Shown here: piece by piece, positions 52,932 to 64,000 of the stretch | How positions within the stretch are numbered: position 1 is the stretch's first letter | Layout: the number at the start of each line of letters is the position of its first letter | NCBI GenBank assembly: GCA_027452245.1 | Contig: DAIDGW010000220.1 | Coordinates: 1 to 64,000 of the forward strand | Reading direction: 5' to 3' | Origin: Acidobacteriaceae bacterium | GTDB taxonomy: Bacteria; Acidobacteriota; Terriglobia; Terriglobales; Acidobacteriaceae | Length of the DNA stretch: 64,000 nt | Translations under genes and position numbers: made by a program | The notes under the pieces: generated by a model | What the model was told of the DNA's origin: nothing | The model's input: the letters and a program-made list of their open reading frames with translations, nothing else | The model's database searches: none

Positions 52932-55253
52932 CTAGGTAGGCACCTTCAAAATCAGGTATCCGCCGACAAAAACAAAAATAAGATCGGGAGACCATGCCGC
53001 CAGCGCAGGAGGCAATTGGCTAAGGTCTCCCATGGCTTCAAAGAGCCGGGAGACCACTGTGTAGAAGACGGCAATGCCTACTGCGACCGCCACGCCTGTA
53101 ATCGCACCTTTCTTTCCTGTAGATAACGCAAATGGGACTGCGAGAATTGCCATCACGAACGTGATCAGCGGATAGGACAGCTTTTTGTTCAGTTGCACGC
53201 GCAGACGGACCACATCGAACCCACTCTGCTGCAGGTCGCGGATGTAGCGATGCAGTTCTTCGTAGTTCATCTCCGAATACTGCTTCACTTCCTTCTTGAA
53301 GTAGGAGGGGGGTTCGCTAAATTCGGGAAATGTTGCCACGTCAAAGGGATGATAGTCCGCAATGGCGGAGCCACGGAGTGAGCGGATCCATCCACCCTCA
53401 TAAATCCAGCGATTGAGAGTGTCAGCCCAGTGAGCGCGGTCGGCGTGAATACGGTTCACAATCGTGAAACTGGGCTTGTCGATCTGAAAAATCGTGAGAT
53501 TGCCAAACTGGTTGCGGTCGGCATCAAAGAACTGATAGTAGTAAATGTCATTGTTCTGACCGAATATCCACTTGCGGTCGGGGCGCAGATAGGTCTGCGC
53601 CGGCTTGCCCTTGATGATGTTATGCAATTCTTCCTGCCGCTTGTTCGTGTGCGGCAGATAGAACTGGTCGGCCAGGAAAAGTCCGGTGGCAAGGAACGCG
53701 GCTGCTACTACCACCGGCGCGACCACCCGGTAGATGCTGACCCCTGTTGCTTTCACCGCAGTGATCTCGTTGGAGCGCTGCATCAGTCCGAAGGTCACCA
53801 ACACGGCAAGCAGCATGACCAACGGGGCGACGTTGTAGAGCAGATAAGGCGTCACATTGAGGAGGTACTCAGCGACGATGATTGCCGGGGTCTGGTTGCG
53901 CAGGATATCCCCGAGAAGTTCGAACAGCGTGAAGATCAAGACCAGCACGGTGAACGTGGTCAAGATCATTAGCAGGTAGGCGAAGAAATCGCGCAGAATG
54001 TAGTCGTCGAGCAGCGTCGGAAAGCTGGCACGGAAGACGCGGCGGCGTGTCGAAACGCGCTCAAAAGCATTTTCGTGATGCCGGTGGAAGACCCCATTTT
54101 GGGCGGGCTTCAGTTTTTGCAGCGGTTTCCAACTCACCCGCAGGTTGCTCAGTTCAAAGGGACGCCGCTCGGCCTGCCATAGCAAGAACATGCCTCCGGC
54201 GAGAAAGACGAAGTTCGCCAACCACGCGCCAAGAAACGGTGAGACTTTGCCTTGGCGTGCCAGCGAGACTCCGATCAAAGAAATCACGTAATACGTGAAG
54301 ACCAACAGAATCGTCAGCACGAACCCGCCCGACTTGCCGCTCTTTTTGGATGAAAGCCCGAGCGGGATTCCGACCAGGGACAGCACCAGGCATGCCGTGG
54401 GCAGAGCGAAACGCCGCTGGAATTCAATGTAATACCAGCGGGCCGTGACGGGATCCACGTGCTTGGCCGTCTGCGGCAAAGCCCACGTGCTCATCAGTCC
54501 AACCGGCACGGGTTCTTCGGCCCTGTTTTCGGTGGGCAGATCGATCGGGATGTCAGTCTGCTGAAACGTGGAAATCTGGTAGTGGTCCGCATTTGCCGGA
54601 TCGGTTTCGTGGCTCGATCCATCGATCAGATGAAGGTGCAGACGGTCCGGGCCTTCACTAACAAGTATGCCTTCATGGGCCAGTGTGATCCGTGGACTGG
54701 CAGGATCGCTGATATCCGCGAGGAACACTCCTTTCCACACGGCCGCACCCTCGGCTGTATGGACGTCTTGGACGTAGAGAACGATCTTTGGAAATCCTTC
54801 GTAAAAGACGCGTGGCTGTACCTCGAAAGAGACCTGCGCACCCTTGAGATGGTCTTCCAGTTGCGCCAAAGACGCTTGAGAACGCGGTGCGAGATAGATC
54901 CCATTGAAAAGGGCGATTCCCCAAGCACCAATGACGAAGAGCGACAGCATGCGGAGAAAGCTCCACACGCCCATTCCGCTGGCGCGCATCGCGGTGATTT
55001 CACTATCGGCGGCGAGGCGACTCAGTCCGATGAGGATGCCGACCAGCACACTCATTGGAATCGTGTAGGTGAACGCGACGGGCAGAGTGTAGAAGAAAAT
55101 TTCGGCAACGCTAGGGAGGGGAGCGCTGGCGCGGACTACTAATTCGAGGATGCGCCCCAGGTCGCGGGTAAACAGTACGAAGGTGAAGACCGCAGCGCCA
55201 ATCAAGGCGTGCGATATCACTTCGTGCAGCGTGTAGCGGGTCAGAATCCGCAT
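52932..55253 (-). CDS. Fused LptF-LptG LPS-export permease
   Basis: 773 residues, twice a single LptF/LptG. Each half has the YjgP/YjgQ layout: first half TRYTLHEVISHALIG, a jellyroll (about residues 130-250) and returning helices (SLVGIPLGLSSKKSGKSGGF); second half LDDYILRDFFAYLL, its own jellyroll and ILAVPFALSTGKKGAITG. A linker of about 50 residues (about 365-415) joins them. With LptB2 this one polypeptide would supply the whole membrane part that lifts LPS to LptC/A. Single gene; convergent with the antiporter. Confidence 0.92.
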   Translation of the reverse strand: MRILTRYTLHEVISHALIGAAVFTFVLFTRDLGRILELVVRASAPLPSVAEIFFYTLPVAFTYTIPMSVLVGILIGLSRLAADSEITAMRASGMGVWSFLRMLSLFVIGAWGIALFNGIYLAPRSQASLAQLEDHLKGAQVSFEVQPRVFYEGFPKIVLYVQDVHTAEGAAVWKGVFLADISDPASPRITLAHEGILVSEGPDRLHLHLIDGSSHETDPANADHYQISTFQQTDIPIDLPTENRAEEPVPVGLMSTWALPQTAKHVDPVTARWYYIEFQRRFALPTACLVLSLVGIPLGLSSKKSGKSGGFVLTILLVFTYYVISLIGVSLARQGKVSPFLGAWLANFVFLAGGMFLLWQAERRPFELSNLRVSWKPLQKLKPAQNGVFHRHHENAFERVSTRRRVFRASFPTLLDDYILRDFFAYLLMILTTFTVLVLIFTLFELLGDILRNQTPAIIVAEYLLNVTPYLLYNVAPLVMLLAVLVTFGLMQRSNEITAVKATGVSIYRVVAPVVVAAAFLATGLFLADQFYLPHTNKRQEELHNIIKGKPAQTYLRPDRKWIFGQNNDIYYYQFFDADRNQFGNLTIFQIDKPSFTIVNRIHADRAHWADTLNRWIYEGGWIRSLRGSAIADYHPFDVATFPEFSEPPSYFKKEVKQYSEMNYEELHRYIRDLQQSGFDVVRLRVQLNKKLSYPLITFVMAILAVPFALSTGKKGAITGVAVAVGIAVFYTVVSRLFEAMGDLSQLPPALAAWSPDLIFVFVGGYLILKVPT

Positions 55254-55336
55254 CGAATATGCGCTTTTACCGAGGATAGCACGGGCTCAGCCCCATGATT
55301 AGTGCCGCAGTGGAGTTCCCGAAGCTTAGTTTGAAG

Positions 55337-57259
55337 TTAGACAGCTCGGAAAAATAGAGCGGCTAATGGTGGCAGGGTCAGCTTTAACGAAAAAGGGCGG
55401 CCATGTTCCGGAGTGGGTTCGGCATTTACGCCTCCGAGGTTTCCAATGCCGCTGCCGCCATATTCGTAGGCATCGCTGTTTAGGATCTCCCGCCAATAGC
55501 CGCCGTGCGGCACGCCGATGCGGTATCCGGAGCGGGGAACGGGGGTGAAATTGAAAACTCCAAGCACGGTCTCGTTCGCGTTCTCGCTTTTGCGCAAGAG
55601 AGAGATTGTGCTGTTCGCGCTGTCATTGCAATCGACCCACTCGAATCCTGTGGGGCTGTTGTCCAGGACATGCAACGCGGGTTCTGCGCGGTACGTACGG
55701 TTCAATTGCTCCATCCAGGCCTGGATTCCGCGATGATGCTGAAATTTCAGGACCCACCACTCTAAACTGGTGTCGTGCGCCCACTCGCGCACCTGGCCGA
55801 ATTCTCCGCCCATAAAAATCAGCTTTTTACCTGGCTGGGCGTACATGTAGCCAAAAAGGAGGCGCAGGTTGGAGAAGCGCTGCCACTCGTCGCCGGGCAT
55901 CTTGCCGATCAGAGATCCCTTGCCGTGAACGACCTCGTCATGCGAGAGCGGTAGCACGAAGTTTTCGTGGAAGCCGTAGAGCATGCGGAAGGTCAGTTCG
56001 TTCTGGTGGTACTTGCGGTGGATGGGATCCTGCTGAAAATACTTCAGCGTGTCGTGCATCCATCCCATATCCCACTTGAGCCCGAAACCGAGTCCGCCCA
56101 CATAGACAGGTCGCGATACCATCGGCCAGGCGGTGGATTCTTCCGCGTAGGTCTGAACATCAGGATGCTCTTTGTATGTCTCCTGATTGAAGCGGCGCAG
56201 GAATTCGATGGCATCGATGTTTTCGCGGCCGCCGTACTTATTTGGAATCCAGTCGCCCGCGTTCCGCGAATAATCAAGATAAAGCATGGAGGCAACTGCA
56301 TCCACGCGCAGACCGTCAACATGGTATTTGTCGAACCAGAACATCGCGCTCGACATGAGGAAGCTGCGCACCTCCGTGCGCCCATAGTTGAAGATGTGGG
56401 TCTTCCAGTCGGGATGAAATCCCTGGCGAGAGTCAGCGTGCTCGTAAAGATGAGTACCGTCGAAGTACGCCAGCCCATGTGCGTCGGAAGGGAAGTGCGA
56501 AGGCACCCAGTCGAGAATTACGCCAACGCCGTGTTGATGCAGATAGTCGACCAGGAACATGAAATCCTGCGGCGTGCCATAGCGGGAAGTAGGCGCGAAA
56601 TAGCCGGTCGTCTGATATCCCCAGGAGCCGTAGAAGGGATGCTCCATCACGGGAAGAAATTCGACGTGCGTGAAACCCATTTGGCCCACGTATTCGGCGA
56701 GACGGGGCGCCAGTTCGCGATACGTCAGAGGACGATTGTGCTCCTCGGGAACCCGCATCCAAGAGCCGATGTGAACTTCATAGATTGCTTGCGGTGCGCG
56801 CAGCGAGTTCCGGTCGGCGCGCTTGTGCATCCATTCGGAATCATTCCACTGGTAATTGAGGTCCCAAACCACAGAGGCCGTACGGGGCGGCTTTTCATTC
56901 CAGAAGGCGACGGGATCGGCCTTATCGACGCGATACCCGTGATGCTGCGACTCAATATGGAATTTGTAAAGCGATCCCTGCGCGATGCCCGGAACAAAGC
57001 CTTCCCAGATGCCTGAAGATCCGCGGGGCTCAAGTCCGTTTGCTTTGGTCTGCCAATCGTTGAAGTTTCCGATTACCGAGACTGAGCGCGCGTTAGGAGC
57101 CCACACGCTGAAGACCGCACCGGCCTGTCCATTGTGATGGTGAAGATGTGCTCCCATCTTGTCATAAATGCGGTAATGGTTCCCCTCGTTGAAGAAGTAA
57201 AGGTCTTGTTCGGTGAGCAACTGCGGAGTTGCAACCAGCGAGCTGGGATCAGGCGTCAT
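55337..57259 (-). CDS. glgB: 1,4-alpha-glucan branching enzyme
   Basis: 640 residues. CBM48 N-terminal domain ([20 protein letters not shown]), GH13 barrel with [27 protein letters not shown] (nucleophile Asp), [10 protein letters not shown] (acid/base Glu) and LSHDEVVHG (third Asp), then the C-terminal all-beta domain. Makes alpha-1,6 branches in glycogen. Short-N-terminus type (no second CBM). A GH57 amylase lies 2.3 kb on, on the opposite strand. Confidence 0.96.
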   Translation of the reverse strand: MTPDPSSLVATPQLLTEQDLYFFNEGNHYRIYDKMGAHLHHHNGQAGAVFSVWAPNARSVSVIGNFNDWQTKANGLEPRGSSGIWEGFVPGIAQGSLYKFHIESQHHGYRVDKADPVAFWNEKPPRTASVVWDLNYQWNDSEWMHKRADRNSLRAPQAIYEVHIGSWMRVPEEHNRPLTYRELAPRLAEYVGQMGFTHVEFLPVMEHPFYGSWGYQTTGYFAPTSRYGTPQDFMFLVDYLHQHGVGVILDWVPSHFPSDAHGLAYFDGTHLYEHADSRQGFHPDWKTHIFNYGRTEVRSFLMSSAMFWFDKYHVDGLRVDAVASMLYLDYSRNAGDWIPNKYGGRENIDAIEFLRRFNQETYKEHPDVQTYAEESTAWPMVSRPVYVGGLGFGLKWDMGWMHDTLKYFQQDPIHRKYHQNELTFRMLYGFHENFVLPLSHDEVVHGKGSLIGKMPGDEWQRFSNLRLLFGYMYAQPGKKLIFMGGEFGQVREWAHDTSLEWWVLKFQHHRGIQAWMEQLNRTYRAEPALHVLDNSPTGFEWVDCNDSANSTISLLRKSENANETVLGVFNFTPVPRSGYRIGVPHGGYWREILNSDAYEYGGSGIGNLGGVNAEPTPEHGRPFSLKLTLPPLAALFFRAV

Positions 57260-57503
57260 GCAAAGTTAGTTTACCGGAACAGCTTTGGCGTTGGCGCCAG
57301 ATTCACCAAACGCCGCTAAAATCTTCGGTATCACGGCCTTGGGATAGGCGCCGCGATGGCACCGAATGCCGAACGCTGGCATACTCGGTGCATAGATGAC
57401 TTCGGTTACATTCCGGATGCTGAAGTATGAGGTAGAACTCGAATTTGTGCGGTGAAATGGCGGATGGGGCTTCCACCCTTGCTTTGACTCGAACGGTGAT
57501 TTC

Positions 57504-58166
57504 ATGCAGATTCTCGGCGTTTCGCTCATGACCGCGACGGCTTGCCTATGCTTCTCCGGGATCATTTACTGGGCGTTAGTGCTTCAGCCGAAGGCAGAAG
57601 CCAGGATGGCAGAAACCGCCGCCCCGTCGATCTGGGATGTCAGTAGCTTGCAGAAATTCGGCAGACCTCCATATGTAACCTATCAACTGCTGCCAAGCAC
57701 AGCGCTAAAGCGTACGGAGTATCTCATAAGGAATGAAGAGCTTGGGCGCGAGATCGGTCGCTATCTTGGCGGAGGGCGAAAGAGCGCAAGTATCGAATAC
57801 GAGGGGAAGACATTAAGTTTGTACATCCAGGGCGCACTGCTCGGAAGATCCGTTAATGCCGGACAGGTTGGGGGGACGTCCAACAATTCGATCGTGATCC
57901 GGGACACGGACCACGTCATAGCGGAGATCTGGCGAACGCAGATACTGCCCTCTCTGGCGTATCGCTGCGACTACGCAGGAGAAACATTTGAAGTTGAATC
58001 CAATGTGATTTGGCCGACCCGTCCGGGACGCATTACGAAAACCGGCAAAGAGGTCGGAGCATTCCGGCGGCCAGCGCTGGCCTCACGAAATATCTTCGTG
58101 GCGCTTGATCGCGAACTCCCCGAGGAGCTTAAAATTTGCCTGTGCAGCATTTGCCTGCTGCAGTAA
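57504..58166 (+). CDS. Orphan membrane-anchored protein
   Basis: 220 residues with one N-terminal hydrophobic helix (MTATACLCFSGIIYWALVL). The remainder looks beta-rich: TEYLIRNEELGREIGRYLGG, SASIEYEGKTLSLYIQGAL, HVIAEIWRTQI, resembling LURP/scramblase-like beta barrels only loosely. Ends CLCSICLLQ. No family claimed. Confidence 0.65.
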   Translation: MQILGVSLMTATACLCFSGIIYWALVLQPKAEARMAETAAPSIWDVSSLQKFGRPPYVTYQLLPSTALKRTEYLIRNEELGREIGRYLGGGRKSASIEYEGKTLSLYIQGALLGRSVNAGQVGGTSNNSIVIRDTDHVIAEIWRTQILPSLAYRCDYAGETFEVESNVIWPTRPGRITKTGKEVGAFRRPALASRNIFVALDRELPEELKICLCSICLLQ

Positions 58167-58172
58167 CGGAAA

Positions 58173-58961
58173 TTATCGGGCGGTCCAGCCACCGTCGATC
58201 AGCAGCGTATGTCCGGTGATCAGTGAAGCCGCGGAAGAAGCCAGAAAGACCACAGCTCCGGCCACCTCCATGGGTTCTCCGATACGATGCAGTGCGGCGA
58301 TGCGTTCGACTACGTCGGCGCGAAATGCGGGATCAGCCAGCGCTGGTTCGGTTCCAGGAGTACGAATGAACGTGGGGGCAACCGCGTTCACGGTGATATT
58401 GTACTTTCCCCATTCCACCGCGAGGCACTTGGTAAGGTGGGCGATACCGGCTTTCGTCATGCAGTAGATCGATTCTGTTGGGAGCGCGGCGAATCCCGCC
58501 TGTGAACTCATGTTGATGATGGTTCCGCTGTTCTGGCGTATCATGACGCGCGCAGCGGCCTGGCAGGCGAAGAAGGTGCCTTTCAGATTCACCGCGAGCG
58601 TGTAATCGAAATCGTCTTCGCGAACATTTTCGGCAAGATTCTCCGGCGCAACTCCCGCATTGTTGATCAAGATGTCGAGGCGTCCGAAGTGGCGGATGCA
58701 AGCGTCAATGGCGGCGCGGATCTGATCGAGATGGGAGACATCCATCTGCAACGGCAGGGCGCGGCGGCCCAGATCTTTGATTTCCTTAGCGAGATTATTG
58801 TCGGAATTGATGTCGCGCAGTCCGAGCGCCACATTGGACCCGGCCTCGGCCAGCGCGAGTGAAATCGCGCGGCCCAAGCCGCGCGCCGCGCCGGTGACCA
58901 GCGCAATCTTTCCTGTCAGATCAAAGCGAGGGAAGTCTTCTGCCGGTGATGGTGCGTTCAT
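58173..58961 (-). CDS. Short-chain dehydrogenase/reductase
   Basis: 262 residues, classical SDR: TGAARGLGRAIS cofactor loop, DILINNAGVAP, catalytic Ser in INMSSQAG, Tyr-x-x-x-Lys in YCMTKAG, and terminal SLITGHTLLIDGGW. The arginine after the glycine loop region does not decide NAD or NADP. Substrate unknown. Ends seven bases from a convergent gene. Confidence 0.93.
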   Translation of the reverse strand: MNAPSPAEDFPRFDLTGKIALVTGAARGLGRAISLALAEAGSNVALGLRDINSDNNLAKEIKDLGRRALPLQMDVSHLDQIRAAIDACIRHFGRLDILINNAGVAPENLAENVREDDFDYTLAVNLKGTFFACQAAARVMIRQNSGTIINMSSQAGFAALPTESIYCMTKAGIAHLTKCLAVEWGKYNITVNAVAPTFIRTPGTEPALADPAFRADVVERIAALHRIGEPMEVAGAVVFLASSAASLITGHTLLIDGGWTAR

Positions 58962-59179
58962 TTGCGGCTATTGTCGTCGGGATTGACAGTCAACGCAACT
59001 GCTTGGGAAGCGAGGTTGTACCGCGGAATGAAGATTCGGCAAGTTGACGATGGTTACTTTGTGCAACCTGTTCGGGTGGAGGAGACAGCCGCAAGCTGGT
59101 GCATGATCCTTATCGGGTAATAGATAAAGCATTACTGCGGAGCGATGATTGTCTTTCGTCGGAACAGATCGGGGGAATT

Positions 59180-59410
59180 ATGGGTAGCGTTTTGCGGTTT
59201 TCGGCCCGGCTGTTCGCATTAGTTATCGCCACCATTTCGGGCATATCGTTCCTGGCGTGGTCGGGATTACTGTTGTGGCTGACCTACGAAATGCCAGGGC
59301 ATGTCGGCCACTCCGACATCCTGATCACATCTGCATTGGGGATCACATTCTGTTTTTCCGGAAGCGTTTACATGTTCTTAGTACGGAAATCGAATCAGGC
59401 CGGGGAGTAG
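59180..59410 (+). CDS. Small two-helix membrane protein
   Basis: 76 residues from the ATG at 59180, with GGGGGA three to four bases upstream. Hydrophobic helices at about residues 10-32 and 44-66. The upstream part of the open frame (from 59099) has no ribosome site. No family recognised. Confidence 0.6.
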   Translation: MGSVLRFSARLFALVIATISGISFLAWSGLLLWLTYEMPGHVGHSDILITSALGITFCFSGSVYMFLVRKSNQAGE

Positions 59411-59523
59411 ATCCAGGTTCATTGCCGAGAGTTTGTTTCTGCTACAGTGAGGGTCTCAGCGGAGACGGTGCTCCGGCTTCGATCCTGAACCCTCCCTCCG
59501 TGCTAGACTGACCATTTCCAGTC

Positions 59524-61785
59524 ATGCCCGTTCTGCGCGTCATCCTGCTGTGGCATCAACACCAGCCCTTCTACAAAGACCTGGTAACTGGCGAGTACCG
59601 TCTGCCCTGGGTGCGGCTGCATGCGCTCAAAGATTATTACGGAATGGTGAAGTTGCTCGACGAATTCCCCAATGTGCATCAGAATTTCAACCTGGTACCT
59701 TCGCTGATTACGCAGATTCAGGACTACGTGGCTGGCACGGCGCAAGATCCGTTCCTGAGCGTTGCCGCAAAATCGGCGAAGGAACTTACTCCCGAAGAAC
59801 GACGCTTTGCGCTGCAATATCTGTTTCAGGCCAATCCGGTCAATCTTATTGGCCGATATCCGCGATATCAAGAATTATGGGAGCGTTTTCGCGAGCACGG
59901 GGATAATCCCGAGCGTGCCGAGCGATATTTCCAGGCGCAGGATTTCACCGACCTGCAGGTGTTGTCGCAGATTGCCTGGTTCGACGAATTCTTCCTGGAA
60001 GACCAGGACGTGGCCGAGCTGGTGGCAAAGGGGCGCCACTATTCATTGGATGAGCAGAAGTTTGTCATTGCTCGCGAACGAGAATTGATGGCCAAAGTTC
60101 TTCCGGCGCACGCCGCAGCCGCACAACGAGGATCGATTGAGATCTCCGCGACCCCGTTTTATCATCCTATTCTTCCTCTGGTGGCCGATACGCATTGTGG
60201 GGCGATATCGGCTCCTGGCCTGCCGTTGCCGCAAAATCGCTTTCGCCATCCGGAGGATGCGCGCGAGCAACTGGTGCGGGCGCTCGATATGCATCAGCAG
60301 GTCTTCGGGGTGCGTCCCCACGGAGTCTGGCCGTCGGAAGGTAGCGTCTCAGAGGAAGTATTAGCAATCGCGCACAGCCTCGGCATCCAGTGGATGGCGA
60401 CCGACGAGGGCGTGCTCGGCCGAAGCCAGGGACTATTTTTTGCCCGAGATGGAAATGGAAGGTTGCCCTCGAACCTGGCTGAGAAACTCTACGACATTTA
60501 TCGCTACGAAAAGAATTCGACGGCGATGCACCTGGTCTTTCGCGATCACACGCTCTCGGATCTGATCGGATTCGTATACTCGGGGATGCCGCCCGCGGAT
60601 GCGGCCCGACATTTGATCGAAAACATTAAGGAAGCCGCGAAGCCGGTTCTGGATCAGGGCCGAGACGCGGTAGTCTCGATCATCCTCGACGGGGAAAATG
60701 CCTGGGAATATTACCCGAAATCGGGACGCGAATTCCTGCGCCGTTTTTACGATGCGCTTCAACAGGATGCCGCAATTGAAGCGATCACGATTTCCGAGGC
60801 GATTGCGCGGCATAAGAATTTCGGCACATTGGCATCCCTCGTGCCGGGGTCGTGGATCAATGCCAATTTCAACGTGTGGATCGGCGCTCCTGAAGATAAT
60901 CGCGCGTGGGACTATCTCTATAATGCGCGCGAGTTCTACTCGCAAAACGCAGCCAGCGCTCGCTTGGAGCAACGAAAGCTGGCATTTGAAGAATTGTTGA
61001 TTGCGGAAGGCAGTGACTGGAACTGGTGGTATGGACCCGAACATCACTCGGCGAATGATCGCGATTTCGATGAACTCTATCGCAAGCACTTGTCGAACAT
61101 CTACCAGGCGCTGGGAGCGATGCCGCCGGACTATCTTTCGCAGCCGATCAGTGGGATTGAAGCTCGTCCGTCCTTTACACCCCAAACTGCTTACATCCAC
61201 CCGCGCGTCACCGGAGACAAAGTCCGCTACTTTGAGTGGATGGGAGCAGCAATCTATACAGCTGATCATCGTGCGGGCGCAATGCACGGCAAACAGTTCC
61301 TGCTGGATGCAGTGTATGCGGGAATCGATTCCACCTATGTCTATGGGCGTCTGGACTTCAAGGGTAATCCTCCGGAAGAGGATTTTGAGGTAGTAGTCAA
61401 CGTCGAATCGTGGTCCGAAAAAGAATCGCGACCGCGATGTACGATACGGCTCGATGCGGCAGCGGGGCACGGCCGCCTTGCTCAATGGACGGTCGCGAAC
61501 ATAGAAGGCAAGACTCTGGCGACCTCGACGGCTGCTCAGGACGGCAACGTTAAGGTAGTCCTTTTGCGAAATTTTGAATTCAAAGTGCCGTTGCAGTGGT
61601 TGCTGACAGTTCCCAGCACTGCATCTACTGAACGCAAACCGAATGCTGCCTTGTCGGCATCGAATCGCATCCGCCTTCGGTTCAGCATTTGGCAGAACCG
61701 CCTTCCGGTCGATGCCCTTCCTTTAGAGGGGTGGATTGAAGTGCAAGTCTTGAGCGAAGGGGACTTGCTTTATGCCGTGGGATAG
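59524..61785 (+). CDS. GH57 alpha-amylase / glucanotransferase-like
   Basis: 753 residues. GH57 motifs: HQHQPFY at the start, the DUF-type helical region, GVWPSEGSVS with the nucleophile Glu at about residue 272, and ATDEGVLGRS near residue 292. A C-terminal beta domain (about 560-753) follows. No signal peptide, so intracellular. Acts on alpha-glucans, matching GlgB nearby. A strong terminator follows at 61883. Confidence 0.93.
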   Translation: MPVLRVILLWHQHQPFYKDLVTGEYRLPWVRLHALKDYYGMVKLLDEFPNVHQNFNLVPSLITQIQDYVAGTAQDPFLSVAAKSAKELTPEERRFALQYLFQANPVNLIGRYPRYQELWERFREHGDNPERAERYFQAQDFTDLQVLSQIAWFDEFFLEDQDVAELVAKGRHYSLDEQKFVIARERELMAKVLPAHAAAAQRGSIEISATPFYHPILPLVADTHCGAISAPGLPLPQNRFRHPEDAREQLVRALDMHQQVFGVRPHGVWPSEGSVSEEVLAIAHSLGIQWMATDEGVLGRSQGLFFARDGNGRLPSNLAEKLYDIYRYEKNSTAMHLVFRDHTLSDLIGFVYSGMPPADAARHLIENIKEAAKPVLDQGRDAVVSIILDGENAWEYYPKSGREFLRRFYDALQQDAAIEAITISEAIARHKNFGTLASLVPGSWINANFNVWIGAPEDNRAWDYLYNAREFYSQNAASARLEQRKLAFEELLIAEGSDWNWWYGPEHHSANDRDFDELYRKHLSNIYQALGAMPPDYLSQPISGIEARPSFTPQTAYIHPRVTGDKVRYFEWMGAAIYTADHRAGAMHGKQFLLDAVYAGIDSTYVYGRLDFKGNPPEEDFEVVVNVESWSEKESRPRCTIRLDAAAGHGRLAQWTVANIEGKTLATSTAAQDGNVKVVLLRNFEFKVPLQWLLTVPSTASTERKPNAALSASNRIRLRFSIWQNRLPVDALPLEGWIEVQVLSEGDLLYAVG

Positions 61786-61882
61786 AGTGCTGTTTCCCGG
61801 CTGACCGGATATTGCAGTTGAGATCTCTTACTTCGTTCCAAAAAACGCTGGGCTTCGAGAGGACACAGTCTGACTTTAAGAC

Positions 61883-61915
61883 GGAAAAACCGGAGGCCTG
61901 GCCTCCGGTTTTTCC
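61883..61915. terminator. Bidirectional Rho-independent terminator
   Basis: Perfect 15-bp stem GGAAAAACCGGAGGC / GCCTCCGGTTTTTCC with loop CTG, placed between the convergent GH57 gene and the glycine-zipper gene. The A and T tracts let it serve both strands. Confidence 0.92.
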
Positions 61916-61929
61916 AAGCTCTGAGAAGC

Positions 61930-62586
61930 TTACTTGCTGCCGCCGCTGGCCGCCGCTGGTGCATGGTCAAAACTCAAGGGACGATTTAATTCCAGCGTTA
62001 GCTCGGTGCCGGCTGGAAGAAGCGCGGAACGATGCTTCGACAGCCAGTGCGCGGTAGTGGCTCCAGCGCCGATGGCTCCCCCGACGACCAGCCCGACCGG
62101 GCCGCCTGCTAAGCCGCCGATGACCATTCCGCCAAAGGTCCCGCCACCAGCCTCGAGATTGTCAGCGCGATCCCTTGTCGAGCCCTTGAATTCCCCCTCT
62201 GAGTCTACGTCGGTACCTTTGCCGACATTCGTGTCAACCAGCGTCGCGTCCAAATAGAAGCGCTCGCCGTTAGGCATGATCACGGCCTCCGGCAGGATTC
62301 CGATAGTGGGCTTTCCGGACAGGCGGCGTGGCTCACTGACCTTGGTTACGCGGCCTTCGATGATTGTGCCTACCGGGACCAGGGTCTTCCCATTCACGAT
62401 CACGGGTTTGTTGACACTCCCGCGGAATGGATCTCCCGCCTTGTTGCTGAACGTCGCCAGCGTGGTATTAAGCTTCACCATTAGCGATGTCCCGGCGGGA
62501 ACGGCTCCAACGGGTGTATCGACGGTCTGGGCCACCACCGTTCCGGCGAGCAGCAAGATGCAGGAGAGAACAATCCACTTCTTCAC
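61930..62586 (-). CDS. Secreted glycine-zipper protein, paralogue of 19817
   Basis: 218 residues. Signal peptide to VVAQ, then VPAGTSLMVKLNTTLATFSN and KTLVPVGTIIEGRVT segments that parallel the protein at 19817-20569. A glycine zipper (GGTFGGMVIGGLAGGPVGLV) and the terminal LPAGTELTLELNRPL strand follow, then an Ala/Ser tail. Probably envelope-associated; function unknown. Confidence 0.85.
   Translation of the reverse strand: MKKWIVLSCILLLAGTVVAQTVDTPVGAVPAGTSLMVKLNTTLATFSNKAGDPFRGSVNKPVIVNGKTLVPVGTIIEGRVTKVSEPRRLSGKPTIGILPEAVIMPNGERFYLDATLVDTNVGKGTDVDSEGEFKGSTRDRADNLEAGGGTFGGMVIGGLAGGPVGLVVGGAIGAGATTAHWLSKHRSALLPAGTELTLELNRPLSFDHAPAAASGGSK

Positions 62587-64000
<1,414 letters not shown>

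Noticed and set aside
57266-57565. Minus-strand frame ending seven bases before glgB
   Set aside because: Antisense to the start of the 57504 gene, no domain. Probably chance rather than an upstream operon gene.

Overview
The window reads as a stretch of chromosome from an Acidobacteriota bacterium (Terriglobia/Koribacter-like). This is an inference from gene content: a tig-clpP-clpX-lon cluster, a GloVer-repeat secreted protein, BshC (bacillithiol), a fused LptF-LptG permease, many small secreted or membrane orphans, and palindromic and heptameric intergenic repeats. No rRNA, tRNA, CRISPR array, prophage or insertion sequence was recognised. One tmRNA gene is present.

Layout. 0-6.3 kb: trigger factor, ClpP, ClpX and Lon on the minus strand, three of them starting with GTG. 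6.3-11.2 kb: an accessory stretch of small orphan membrane-protein genes separated by copies of a repeat. Two of these copies are 94 bp long, nearly identical, and flank a seven-repeat GloVer protein. Just after it lies a short gene that ordinary ORF calling misses: a SelW/Rdx-family selenoprotein with an in-frame TGA at 10574 and a bacterial SECIS-like hairpin at 10594-10612. 11.8-20.6 kb: family 5 uracil-DNA glycosylase, an IorAB-type molybdenum oxidoreductase, a PAS histidine kinase, MurA, a SIMPL protein and a glycine-zipper secreted protein. 20.9-27.4 kb: a YqjD/YqjE-like envelope operon, small orphans, a YbaK deacylase and a Tat-type FAD oxidase.

27.4-41.5 kb: tmRNA, a PIN-domain toxin-antitoxin-like pair with operator-like repeats in its promoter, BshC, a LysE exporter, a HAD hydrolase, a convergent GDPD/GlpD pair for glycerol phosphodiester breakdown, a PfpI-family protein, MazG followed by a GNAT protein and a MenC/N-acylamino acid racemase homologue, a bactofilin and a methyltransferase. 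41.7-52.9 kb: a phosphoesterase lipoprotein, a methyltransferase, an MsbA-like ABC exporter, a Cpx-like module (Spy/CpxP-like protein divergent from an OmpR regulator and a sensor kinase, with a tandem CpxR-like box between them), a beta-propeller lipoprotein and a Kef-type antiporter. 52.9-64 kb: fused LptF-LptG, GlgB, an SDR, a GH57 amylase, a second glycine-zipper protein and the 5' part of enolase, which runs off the window.

The genes group into envelope and stress maintenance (Lon/Clp/tig, Cpx-like, LptFG, MurA, YqjDE-like), glycan storage (GlgB, GH57), thiol/selenium redox (BshC, SelW-like) and small accessory modules (repeat-separated orphans, the PIN pair).
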